A stretch of DNA of 42,088 bases, taken from assembly GCA_046538945.1 (NCBI GenBank), contig JBKHHW010000009.1:1-42088 (forward strand), given 5' to 3'. Origin of the DNA: JAEZKC01 sp046538945. GTDB taxonomy: Bacteria > Fibrobacterota > Chitinivibrionia > Chitinivibrionales > Chitinispirillaceae. A model generated the notes under the pieces. That model was not told the origin of the DNA and searched no databases. It saw only the letters and a list, made by a program, of their open reading frames with translations. Made by a program: the position numbers and the translations under genes. Shown here one piece after another: positions 32,947 through 40,972 of the stretch (its first letter is position 1; each line of letters opens with the position of its first letter).

Positions 32947-33813
32947 TTAGAATTTAATAGTATATGACAAAACCAATCCTGCCGCTCCGATTCCCGCAAA
33001 GGTAAATGACATAATGGAGGATGTGAGATGCCTGTCCCGCCGCTCCTTCGTTCTCTGCCATTTTCTGATGATATCGGGATCATCTATATGCTCATCAACA
33101 TCACTCAGGTCCTGAAGTTCTCTTTGCGAATCCCTGAACTTCTTCCCCTCCACAGTTCCTACCAGTACACCTGTGATAAACAGAACCGCCCCACCATACC
33201 GCCCGATATTCCTGAGCGCGTGGCTGTCACTGACATCGGTTCCGTATTTTATGAGCGTTTTTCCATCCTTTTTATAGGTCAAATAGCTGAACGGTTCCTT
33301 ACCGGCCATGTATTTTGTCCCTTTGACTGTTATGTCAGCCCTGCCATTCTGTCTGAAAAGGCAATTATCAACAACAAGGAATTGTGTAAGCGAATTGATT
33401 CCAAAAAGAGAATAACGGATATGACAGTGCCTGAAGAGGCTTCCTGTCCCGCCCTCCTCCACTGTGATACCGTTCCAGTCGTAAGGGGCCGGTTGTGTTG
33501 AATCCTTCTCCCGGGATGACCGATCATGTTCCGATGTAAACACAATCGGATCTTTCTTCGTACCTTCCGCTATCAAAGTGCCCCTGATGATGAGTCCGGT
33601 GAAATTTCTAAAGTGAATGACCACTCCCTTTTCCATCACAACGGTCTCCCCTGCCTGGACTACTATATCCGCATCAGCCACAAAAGGTGAGCCGGACTGT
33701 TCCAACTTGAGAGGAAGTGTTCCTGCAAGAGGGGTGAATGAATTCTGCTCCTGCCCGTGACACAGAGCCGCTGCAAGCAAAATGAAAAGATGTTTAGTCT
33801 TCATTTTTCTCAA
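32947..33813 (-). CDS. Membrane-anchored beta-helix protein, unknown function
   Basis: A 288-residue exported protein. A signal peptide (about 1-20) is followed by a right-handed parallel beta-helix-like domain (about 45-165; ADIVVQAGETVVMEKGVVI, IIRGTLIAEGTKKDPIVFTS, WNGITVEEGGTGSLFRHCHI). Two membrane helices (about 205-221 and 265-285) flank a highly charged segment of some 40 residues. If the beta-helix is periplasmic, the charged loop would face the cytoplasm. I do not recognise a named family. The ATG overlaps the pseudokinase stop, so the two are translationally coupled and probably work together. Confidence 0.8.
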   Translation of the reverse strand: MRKMKTKHLFILLAAALCHGQEQNSFTPLAGTLPLKLEQSGSPFVADADIVVQAGETVVMEKGVVIHFRNFTGLIIRGTLIAEGTKKDPIVFTSEHDRSSREKDSTQPAPYDWNGITVEEGGTGSLFRHCHIRYSLFGINSLTQFLVVDNCLFRQNGRADITVKGTKYMAGKEPFSYLTYKKDGKTLIKYGTDVSDSHALRNIGRYGGAVLFITGVLVGTVEGKKFRDSQRELQDLSDVDEHIDDPDIIRKWQRTKERRDRHLTSSIMSFTFAGIGAAGLVLSYTIKF

Positions 33814-35702
33814 TCCGTCTTGATGTTTGACAAATGCCTGATTTCCTCTTGCGCACGAATGAAATTTTGATGTGATCTATCGTTGCGATAGAGGTACTTG
33901 ACATCAAACCAGCTGTTGAGAGCCTGATTACGAAACTTTTCAACAGGGTTCTGTTCATAAAAGATGGTAAGACAGCTTGCCGTATAGAATGCCGCTCTTT
34001 TATCCAGTTCACGTGAATCGGAAAACCTGGAAACTGCCGAACGGCTTTTTTCCATAAGCTTCAGGACCGTTTCATACTGTTTCTTTTCGTAAAAGAACTG
34101 TCCTTTGGCAAAATAGTATTCCTTGTCGTTGATTTCAGGTTCTCTGCTGAAAAAAGCTTCAAGCTCATTTTTGCGACGAAGCACCACCAGAGCCCTCATG
34201 CGCAGCAGACGCACCTCCGTATCCTGTTTGTGCCGATCGCTTAATAAATCATAAACAGCCAAACCCTTCTCGAAATTCCCCTGAACTATTTCAGTTTTGA
34301 AAACTTCGAGAAGATCGTTCTTTCGATAAAGCCTCCGCAACCTTTCAGAAAAACTCTCGAATCTAAAAATGACACCGCCGGAGTCTCCCATTTCTTCCTC
34401 GGATCGAGCCAGAACCGTATCATTTTCCTCTGAAAGCAGCGTGTCCGAAGGCAGAGTTTCATTGTCCGGCGCCTGTTGACCCTCTGCCTGAGTTCTTTTC
34501 TGATCAGACCCGTCGTCCTCTCTTCTGCCGGTCTGTTCAGTTTCCCCCCCGGAGTCAGCTTCTGATCGATGGATTTCCGGGTCACCATTTTTCTCTTCAG
34601 ATACAGAAGCCGATTCAGATGAATCCGAGGTGGAATCCTCAAAAGAAAGTTTCGTTTCCAGCGGATTCAGAAAACCGGTCAGCATATTCCTGAGAGAAAG
34701 AGACTTTTCAATGAATGCCTCAGGTTCTGTTTTCCAGATGAGCAACAGCACTACTACACCCAGAGCAGCTCCAAGAGGAACGGCTTTAGGGACCTTGCGT
34801 CCAACCACAATACGCCCCTGGGTTGCATTGAGCAGGTAATCGATGACATCCTGAGGCGAATGGCGACTTAGAGAATCATGCACTTTTTCCAGTTTTCCAA
34901 GAACAGCTGAAACCTCCGGACGATTCGACGGTTTGTCTTCCAGACACATCTTCACCAGACGTTTAAGTTCCCGGGGCAGTTTCAGCCTGTACCTTGAAAT
35001 GGGGATGAAACGATTATGCCTTCTAGCTTTCAACAGTTTGGAAAAGGAGGACTGAGGAAAGGGTTTCTCCCCGCAGATCATCTGGTAAAGCACACAGCCC
35101 AGAGAATAAATATCGGAACGACAGTCGCCTTTTTTCCCGAAAAGAACCTCCGGTGCCGTGTACTGCACCGACTCTTTGACCTTTTCACTATTTCCTACAT
35201 CCGTTATTACATTCTCACCCGTTCCCAGAAGCTTCAGCCCCTCCGAATCACAGAGAACTATTTTGGAAGGACATACATTCATCTGCATGATTCCATGTTT
35301 GCCACCAACGGGCTTGAAGTGATGCAGATAATCCAGTACCCTGCAGATGATAATCCCGACCGCGGTGCACACTTCCAGAGGAAGAGCCCCTCGCTGTTCG
35401 AACACTTTCTCCAGAGACGTACCATTGATCTTTTCCATCTCCACATATGGACACCCCTTATGCAGACCTACCGAAAACACCCGTGCCAGATTCGGATGAG
35501 ACAGTTTGAGGAGAGTCTCCACCTTGACTGAGAGCACCTCGCCGCGGGATCTCTTCAAAAAAAGCCTGACAATACGCTTTTGGCCCTTTACCGAATAGAC
35601 TACCTCATCATCCGCTTTGGCGACAAGAGAATCAATGAGGCACGAACCCACCCTGGCGGGCGTGTTCCTGTGGGAGAAATCCTGAGGATTGGAACGGTCC
35701 AC
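33810..35702 (-). CDS. Membrane Ser/Thr kinase-like protein, probable pseudokinase
   Basis: A 630-residue protein with a Hanks-type kinase fold (about 18-275), one membrane helix (about 308-323), an acidic low-complexity stretch (about 350-440) and a TPR-like helical C-terminal domain (about 460-625). The fold is supported by YTAPEVLFGKKGDCRSDIYSLGCVLYQMICGEKPF and the RP near 261. Catalytic residues are missing: the HRD triad reads QMN (140-142), the DLKP lysine is Cys144, the following Asn is Lys147, and DFG reads GTG (160-162). No glycine-rich loop is visible, although Lys50 could be the ATP lysine. Phosphotransfer is therefore unlikely; a scaffold or sensor role is my inference. The start is GTG, 12 bases after the PfpI stop. 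Confidence 0.85.
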   Translation of the reverse strand: MDRSNPQDFSHRNTPARVGSCLIDSLVAKADDEVVYSVKGQKRIVRLFLKRSRGEVLSVKVETLLKLSHPNLARVFSVGLHKGCPYVEMEKINGTSLEKVFEQRGALPLEVCTAVGIIICRVLDYLHHFKPVGGKHGIMQMNVCPSKIVLCDSEGLKLLGTGENVITDVGNSEKVKESVQYTAPEVLFGKKGDCRSDIYSLGCVLYQMICGEKPFPQSSFSKLLKARRHNRFIPISRYRLKLPRELKRLVKMCLEDKPSNRPEVSAVLGKLEKVHDSLSRHSPQDVIDYLLNATQGRIVVGRKVPKAVPLGAALGVVVLLLIWKTEPEAFIEKSLSLRNMLTGFLNPLETKLSFEDSTSDSSESASVSEEKNGDPEIHRSEADSGGETEQTGRREDDGSDQKRTQAEGQQAPDNETLPSDTLLSEENDTVLARSEEEMGDSGGVIFRFESFSERLRRLYRKNDLLEVFKTEIVQGNFEKGLAVYDLLSDRHKQDTEVRLLRMRALVVLRRKNELEAFFSREPEINDKEYYFAKGQFFYEKKQYETVLKLMEKSRSAVSRFSDSRELDKRAAFYTASCLTIFYEQNPVEKFRNQALNSWFDVKYLYRNDRSHQNFIRAQEEIRHLSNIKTD

Positions 35703-35714
35703 AAAACAGCCTTC

Positions 35715-36239
35715 TCAGTGCTTTCCGGAACTATCCAGAGCCTCAAGCCCTGCCGCTATGAACTGGGCCATGTCCCTGGGGCCTCGGCTGGAGATGAGAT
35801 TCCCATCCCTCACCACAGCTTGATCCACAAACTCGGCTCCCGAATTCACAATGTCCTGCCTGACCGACTTGTACCCGGTCACCCTCCGACCCTTTAGCAC
35901 CTGAGCGGTAATCAGTATCTGGGGAGCGTGACAGATGGCCAGAACCGGCTTGCCACTCTTCATAAACGAAGCCACAAACCTCACCGGTTCCTCATGTGCT
36001 CTCAACCTGTCAGGCGAATACCCTCCCGGAATAAGCAACGCATCGAACCGGGAAGGATCAGATTCTGCCACTTCGCTCTGTATTTCAACTGCAGTCCCCT
36101 CTTTCTTTCCCTTCACCTTCGCTCCTTTTGAAAGTCCCAGCGCAGTTACCTGATGCCCCGCTTCCCTAAACGCTTTGACTGGAGCGGTATACTCCACATC
36201 CTCAAACATGTCATCGACCAGAACTGCCACATGAGCCAT
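35715..36239 (-). CDS. PfpI/DJ-1 family protein
   Basis: A 174-residue PfpI-type member of the DJ-1 superfamily. The nucleophile elbow is AICHAPQ with Cys103 followed by His104, and an acidic residue is near position 16 (MFEDVEY), the usual Glu-Cys-His set. The rest is typical (LIPGGYSPDRLR, SYKSVRQDIVNSG-like segment YKSVRQDIVNSGAEFV). Members have been described as proteases, deglycases or stress proteins; the reaction here is open. I start at ATG 36239 with GGAGGT five bases upstream (GTG at 36245 is in frame). It is the first gene of the encapsulin run. Confidence 0.93.
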   Translation of the reverse strand: MAHVAVLVDDMFEDVEYTAPVKAFREAGHQVTALGLSKGAKVKGKKEGTAVEIQSEVAESDPSRFDALLIPGGYSPDRLRAHEEPVRFVASFMKSGKPVLAICHAPQILITAQVLKGRRVTGYKSVRQDIVNSGAEFVDQAVVRDGNLISSRGPRDMAQFIAAGLEALDSSGKH

Positions 36240-36270
36240 GTCCACCTCCGATATTCAGCCCAGAAACGGT

Positions 36271-36298
36271 ATATTAGATGAATAAAGCCATATTGCAA
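36271..36298 (-). promoter_or_regulatory. Candidate promoter of the PfpI-encapsulin run
   Basis: On the minus strand TTGCAA (36298-36293), a 16-base spacer and TAATAT (36276-36271) lie 31 bases before the PfpI start. No equally good promoter was found in the short gaps between the five genes that follow. Predicted from motifs only. Confidence 0.5.
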
Positions 36299-36526
36299 AG
36301 ATTATGCCGATAATCAGAACCGCTCATTTCTGTCATTTTCGCAAAAGAGAGAATAAAGGGGAAATGGAACTCTTCTCAGTGTACTTCTGAGTGAAATTCC
36401 GGCATCCAGGATTGTGCACGGTATTTGCGTATGATTTCTGCTCGAGGCTCAAAACCTCAAAGCATCAGAATATTCAACCGGGAAGCACGCAACACGATGC
36501 AGCTCTCAGAGAAAGGAATCAGTCAT

Positions 36527-36982
36527 ATGCTGACTTACGGATTGACACGCGAGTTCCCCTTCGATTTCGACACAGTGATGGCCGAACTCCCCAAGGTACT
36601 CCGGAAAAAAGGATTTGAAATTCTGTCCACCTGCCACATCGACCAGACATTCAACGAACTGATGGACATCGATTTCAGACGCTACTCCATTTTAAGCGTC
36701 ACAATCCTTCCGCTCGCCTATAAAGCGCTGGTCAGAGAAAAAGACTTCGGAGTAGCACTGCCCTGCAACATTGCAGTATACGAGAAAAACGGTGAGACCG
36801 TCATCTCCACAATCAGGCCCTCTGTCTTCATGCATGTGATAGGAAATGAAAATCTCACGACCGGAGCATCCGTGATGGAGCGCAAACTTCAGGATGTGCT
36901 CGATGCTTTCGAGCGCAAGAAGATAAAAACCGAACGGAGCAGAATCCAGAAGGGAACAGCTTACGAAAAAGCGGTCGCATAA
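36527..36982 (+). CDS. DUF302 family protein
   Basis: A 151-residue protein of the DUF302 family, with the typical alpha-beta repeat: TREFPFDFDTVMAELPKVLRKKGFEIL, then FRRYSILSVTILPLAYKALV, then GVALPCNIAVYEKNGETVIS. Function is unknown in most members. There is no signal peptide or membrane helix. I start at ATG 36527, with AAAGGA eight bases upstream; a longer frame to 36425 has no good site. It is a single gene converging on the TPR lipoprotein gene with only eight bases between the stops. Confidence 0.88.
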   Translation: MLTYGLTREFPFDFDTVMAELPKVLRKKGFEILSTCHIDQTFNELMDIDFRRYSILSVTILPLAYKALVREKDFGVALPCNIAVYEKNGETVISTIRPSVFMHVIGNENLTTGASVMERKLQDVLDAFERKKIKTERSRIQKGTAYEKAVA

Positions 36983-36990
36983 AGCGCCGG

Positions 36991-37812
36991 CTAGCGACAT
37001 GAACCGGCACATGAGGACACCTGGTTCATCGAGGGCAGTTCGATTCCGAGGGGAGCACAGTCAACGGCTCTGTTGTAACAGCGCCTCCCTGCCTCCTCCT
37101 GACCGGAACAGAACTGTACCGACGCTAAAGCAAGCAGAACTCTGTACCTTCTGAACCTCTCCTGAGTCCGGTCCAGAGCATCCAGAGCGTTTTCGAGGTA
37201 TTCCCGCGAAGCACCGCAGTCACCTGAAGCTCGGGTGTTTTCTGCCTTGAGATAGTATATCTGTGAAAGAGAACCGAATTTCTTCTTTTTACTGTAATAG
37301 GCTTGCGCTTCCTCCAGTGCCTGAGGATTTTCTATTCTGCGGCTGAGAATCCAGGAACTCTTGGCTTTGATGAAGGAGTAGTAATGCTCACAGTCCTCAC
37401 CCCTTAGCGGTTCGGTTTTTCTGAACCAAGACGAGGACTGCGCTTCATCCCCTCTGCCTGCTTCACACAACGCAAGCATCGCGGCAGCTCTTGAGGCGGA
37501 AACGGAATCCTTATAAAAAAGCATCTCTTCATAAGAACGGGTCAGATAAGAAACAGCACTGTCCATCGTTCCCAGCTCGTAGAAAGCCCTTCCTGTATTG
37601 AATAAATAGTGAGCTGCTCTATGCACATCGTCAGCTCTTCTGGCACGAACGAAGCCTCTTTTATAAAGCTGCACGGATTTCGCCAGATCACCGCTGAGAA
37701 AATACCTGTAAGCTCTTATCCCGTAGGTGTCCCAGTACCGGGGGGTTTTCTTTCCGGTTGAAGCACAACCGGCAATCAGAAGAGCGGAAAACAGAAAACA
37801 CAAATATTTCAT
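36991..37812 (-). CDS. TPR-repeat lipoprotein
   Basis: A 273-residue lipoprotein: signal peptide with lipobox LIAGC, so lipidated Cys16, followed by helical repeats of the TPR kind (for example FLSGDLAKSVQLYKRGFVRA, AHYLFNTGRAFYELGTMDSAVSYLTRSYEEM, YLENALDALDRTQERF). The C-terminus is cysteine-rich (CAGSCR). It is the last gene of the engB-mlaEFD run, 21 bases after mlaD, so it may be an accessory outer-membrane or periplasmic partner of that transporter; that is inferred from position. It is not similar to MlaA or MlaC. Confidence 0.83.
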   Translation of the reverse strand: MKYLCFLFSALLIAGCASTGKKTPRYWDTYGIRAYRYFLSGDLAKSVQLYKRGFVRARRADDVHRAAHYLFNTGRAFYELGTMDSAVSYLTRSYEEMLFYKDSVSASRAAAMLALCEAGRGDEAQSSSWFRKTEPLRGEDCEHYYSFIKAKSSWILSRRIENPQALEEAQAYYSKKKKFGSLSQIYYLKAENTRASGDCGASREYLENALDALDRTQERFRRYRVLLALASVQFCSGQEEAGRRCYNRAVDCAPLGIELPSMNQVSSCAGSCR

Positions 37813-37833
37813 CTACAAGAAACTCCTCACGTA

Positions 37834-38769
37834 TCAGGGAAGGTCCTTAAGCAACGGATCGGGCTGCTCGCCCAGGGTTTTTCTGAGCAGCCAGTTTTTC
37901 TGCAGCGCCCTCATCATGATCTCCGCTTCCGCGATATTCTCCTGCAGTCGGTCCACCATCCCGGGAGCGTCATCCGAAACGGTTCTGATGTTCGCCACAA
38001 TGGATTTGGTTTCCTCAAGAGAGCTCTTCAGGGTGGCGATTACGGTAAACAAGGTATCCACGAATGTTTTCCCCTCAACGCTCATATCCCTGAGTGCCAG
38101 GATGAGTGAATCGGTTCTGCGCAGAGTGCCCCTCATATCGTTTGTCATCCCTTTGGTATTCCTGGATATGCCGACCGTGTTCTCCCCGATCTCTTTTGCG
38201 TAATGATAGAGAGAATCCTCGGTAAGAAGTTTCCCAACGGTTCCTTCACCATTGCGCACAGTCTTCACAAGTTGCGATATCTCCCCGATCATCCCCGCTG
38301 CCGATTCGATAGTTTTGTCAAGCCTTACAGGATCTTCACCGACAAGGGTGTCACCTTCCTTTGCCATGGATGATAACTCACTGCCTCCGGTCAACTCGAT
38401 CTCCCAGTCGCCGACAAAACCCTTCTGTTTGAGCTGAGCGCGGGTATCCTTTCTCACCAGATGATTGTAACGCCCCCTGATACGGAAGTGCACACATACC
38501 TCCCGCTCTCGTATAAGCTCCACCTTCCTGACATGCCCGATGGCAGTTCCGGAAATGGTAACCTGATTTCCGTTTTTCAGACCGAGACTGTTCTCGTAGA
38601 TCACATGGAGCGTGCACCATTTCTGCAGTCCGTCATTTTTAAGAATCGTATAGACAAGCAGCACCGGAATCGCCAGAAGAGGGATTAGTATGAAGGCACC
38701 CACGAAAAAATTACGGTGTCTGCGTATCAGCGGCTCGGAGGAAACTGCAGTTCTTTTCTTTTGTTCCAT
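37834..38769 (-). CDS. mlaD: MCE/MlaD-family lipid transport protein
   Basis: The substrate-binding subunit of an Mla-type lipid transporter between inner and outer membranes. The 311-residue protein has one N-terminal membrane helix (about 21-44) and one MCE domain (about 52-130, LKNGNQVTISGTAIGHVRKVELI ... LKQKGFVGDWEIELTG). A long helical C-terminal region (about 145-300) follows, which in related proteins forms a tunnel or barrel. It is only three bases from the ATPase gene. No mlaC or mlaB gene is seen nearby. Confidence 0.9.
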   Translation of the reverse strand: MEQKKRTAVSSEPLIRRHRNFFVGAFILIPLLAIPVLLVYTILKNDGLQKWCTLHVIYENSLGLKNGNQVTISGTAIGHVRKVELIREREVCVHFRIRGRYNHLVRKDTRAQLKQKGFVGDWEIELTGGSELSSMAKEGDTLVGEDPVRLDKTIESAAGMIGEISQLVKTVRNGEGTVGKLLTEDSLYHYAKEIGENTVGISRNTKGMTNDMRGTLRRTDSLILALRDMSVEGKTFVDTLFTVIATLKSSLEETKSIVANIRTVSDDAPGMVDRLQENIAEAEIMMRALQKNWLLRKTLGEQPDPLLKDLP

Positions 38770-38772
38770 AGT

Positions 38773-39489
38773 TCACTTCTTTTTGGAATTCACCATTCCC
38801 CTGAATACTCTAAAATGCTCGGAGGCAGATTCTATTCTGCCGTTTTTCAGCATCAGCCTCTTTGCCTGCCATTCCGGCCAGGCATTGAGAGCGTGGCTGA
38901 TCATAACGATTGTCATCCGCTCCTTCTTCCACTTGTCATGAAGAACATCGATGATGCTCTGGGCGGTAAAGGGATCCACACCACTGAGCGGCTCATCGAG
39001 CAGAAGCAGCTTAGGATTTTTTATAAGCGCCCGAGCAATTGCAGCAGTTTTAAGCTGCGCGGCTGAAAGAACCTCCGGAAAAGCCTTGTCTATTCCGCTT
39101 ATCCCAAGCTCCTCCATCTGCTTTTCGACACATTTCCTTATTTCCGCATCACTCAGATCGGAACTGCAGCGCAGCGGCAAGGCGATGTTTTCAAACACCG
39201 TATGATTGGAAATGAGCGCATGCACCTGAAACACATAGCCGATCTCCCTGCGCTTGTCATACAGATCATACTTGGAGAATGAAGCTATGTCCTTTCCATC
39301 CCACAGAACAGATCCTTTTGCCGGAGAGAGAAGTCCTGCGCACAACTCAAGCAGGGTGCTTTTTCCTTGACCGCTGCGCCCTCCAAAAATAATTACCTCG
39401 CCCGGCTCCGCAGTCAAATTGACATCCTCCAAAACAGAATAGTTCCCGTACCTGAATGACACCTCCTTCAACTCGAGTCTAGAGCACAT
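38773..39489 (-). CDS. mlaF: ABC transporter ATPase, MlaF-like
   Basis: The cytoplasmic ATPase that powers the MlaE permease. The 238-residue protein has Walker A GGRSGQGKST (36-45), Q-loop Gln88, Walker B LLLLDE (161-166), D-loop SGVDP and switch His199. The signature motif reads LSAAQ (141-145) where LSGGQ is usual, so both glycines are replaced by alanine. The ATG overlaps the end of mlaE by 11 bases. Assigned to the Mla system from its neighbours on both sides. Confidence 0.92.
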   Translation of the reverse strand: MCSRLELKEVSFRYGNYSVLEDVNLTAEPGEVIIFGGRSGQGKSTLLELCAGLLSPAKGSVLWDGKDIASFSKYDLYDKRREIGYVFQVHALISNHTVFENIALPLRCSSDLSDAEIRKCVEKQMEELGISGIDKAFPEVLSAAQLKTAAIARALIKNPKLLLLDEPLSGVDPFTAQSIIDVLHDKWKKERMTIVMISHALNAWPEWQAKRLMLKNGRIESASEHFRVFRGMVNSKKK

Positions 39490-40279
39490 AGTAGCCCAGA
39501 CTGATTACAAGATTCAGCAGTATCGTCATGAACATGGAAGAAACCACGGCCTGGATCGCCGAAGGCGGAACACCCCGTATATTGCGCACGTTAAGCCCGT
39601 GATGACAGCTCACCAGGGCGACAATCAGACCGAAACTGATACTTTTAATAAGAGAAACCAAAACATCCTTGAAAGAAAGCGCATCAAGCACCTTCCCCAG
39701 AAAAATGCCGAAAGGCACGTCGACTGTGACATTTGCCACCAGAAGACCGCCCAGAATGGCAATCATGTTAAAATACACATTGAGGCACACGATGGAGCCG
39801 ACAATTCCCACCAAAGAAGGAAGCACCAGAAAATGAACCGGGTCAACCCCCATCACCTCAAGAGCCGAGACTTCCTTTGAAACCCGCATGGTCCCGATAT
39901 AGGTGGCCAGTGCTGATCCTGAACGGCCTATCACCACCAGCGAAGTTATAAAAGGGCCAAGCTCCCCTACCACTACGATCACAAGTATTCGCCCGAAGTA
40001 CTCGCTGACTCCCAGACGGGGCATGTTGGTCATGGCCTGAAGCACGATCGCATTGCCGCAGAGAAAGGCTATTATGCCCACAAGCCAGAACGCCTCCACC
40101 CCGGTATAGAGTATCTGACGTGAGATCTGGCTTAAAAACGAGGTATACGGTGCCCTGCCCGGACGGAATGCAGCATAGATTGTATCATAGAGCAGACCGG
40201 CCATGCTAATGAAGATCTGTCCCGTCCCGAGAACTTTGGCCCCCAGATCATTTATCAGCTTACAAGCTCCTCTAACCAC
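39479..40279 (-). CDS. mlaE: MlaE-family ABC permease
   Basis: The inner-membrane permease of the lipid transporter, 266 residues with about five or six membrane helices. Family signatures are visible: the coupling region GELGPFITSLVVIGRSGSALATYIGTMRVSKEVSALEVMGVDPVHFLVLPS and the C-terminal VSCHHGLNVRNIRGVPPSAIQAVVSSMF. The start is GTG, directly after the engB stop, so it is likely translated by coupling. Confidence 0.95.
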   Translation of the reverse strand: MVRGACKLINDLGAKVLGTGQIFISMAGLLYDTIYAAFRPGRAPYTSFLSQISRQILYTGVEAFWLVGIIAFLCGNAIVLQAMTNMPRLGVSEYFGRILVIVVVGELGPFITSLVVIGRSGSALATYIGTMRVSKEVSALEVMGVDPVHFLVLPSLVGIVGSIVCLNVYFNMIAILGGLLVANVTVDVPFGIFLGKVLDALSFKDVLVSLIKSISFGLIVALVSCHHGLNVRNIRGVPPSAIQAVVSSMFMTILLNLVISLGYYVL

Positions 40280-40281
40280 CT

Positions 40282-40896
40282 TTAAACCCCATGATGGCTC
40301 CTGCGCCAGGCCTCGAACCGGGCCCAGAACCTTTCACGTGAAGCATGCTCGAGTGCCGAATAGACCACGGGCACTTCTGCAAACCCGAAAACTCTGCGAT
40401 AGGCCGCAACGTTTTTCTGCTGCATGTTCCGGGACAGTTTATCTCCCTTGGTCAGAATCGGGAGTATCGGAATATCGAGAATCTTCAGCCAGCCGAAAGC
40501 TTCCAAATCCACAGGTGTTCCGGGATGCCGTATATCCAGCAGCCAGATTATTCCGGCTAAATTGGACCGTTTTTCACAATAATCCGCAATCAACCTGCTC
40601 CAGCGCTCCTTTTCGCTGTTGGATGCTTTAGCGTAGCCATACCCGGGAAGATCCACCCAGAAAAGCTCCTCCTCAAGCCGGTACAGGTTCGCGAGAGTGG
40701 TTTTACCCGGCCTTTTCGATGTCCGGGCCAGATTACCGCAGGCCAGCACATGATTGATGAAAGTCGATTTGCCCACATTGGACCGCCCCATGACTGCATA
40801 CTCTTCTCCCGACGGCTCGGGCAGATCTCTGAAATGGGCTGCTGAGGCAACAAAAGTCGCTAAATACGCTTTTACTGGAATTTGTTTCTGATTCAT
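40282..40896 (-). CDS. engB: Ribosome biogenesis GTPase EngB/YsxC
   Basis: EngB (YihA/YsxC) is a GTPase required for 50S subunit assembly. The 204-residue protein has G1 GRSNVGKST (37-45), the switch-I threonine in KRPGKTT, G3 DLPGYG (82-87) and G4 TKGD (149-152), all intact. There is no ribosome site before the ATG. A perfect TATAAT -10 ends 11 bases upstream, so the transcript may have a leader of about five bases. It heads the mlaEFD-lipoprotein run and is divergent from trpD. Confidence 0.96.
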   Translation of the reverse strand: MNQKQIPVKAYLATFVASAAHFRDLPEPSGEEYAVMGRSNVGKSTFINHVLACGNLARTSKRPGKTTLANLYRLEEELFWVDLPGYGYAKASNSEKERWSRLIADYCEKRSNLAGIIWLLDIRHPGTPVDLEAFGWLKILDIPILPILTKGDKLSRNMQQKNVAAYRRVFGFAEVPVVYSALEHASRERFWARFEAWRRSHHGV

Positions 40897-40907
40897 AATG
40901 TGAAAAT

Positions 40908-40937
40908 ATTATAATATGAGATCATATGAAACCGCAA
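40908..40937 (-). promoter_or_regulatory. Candidate engB promoter with symmetric -10
   Basis: On the minus strand TTGCGG (40937-40932), an 18-base spacer and TATAAT (40913-40908) precede engB. The AT-rich core is palindromic, so TATAAT also reads on the plus strand at 40910-40915 toward trpD, although no clear plus-strand -35 is seen. The two divergent genes may compete for RNA polymerase here. Confidence 0.5.
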
Positions 40938-40972
40938 TCAAATCCGAAATTTTGTACCAGCAGAGGAAACGG

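Noticed and set aside
36973..36998. GTCGC/GCGAC hairpin between the DUF302 and lipoprotein stops as a terminator
   Set aside because: Only five outer pairs, overlapping both gene ends and without a T run; too weak to call.
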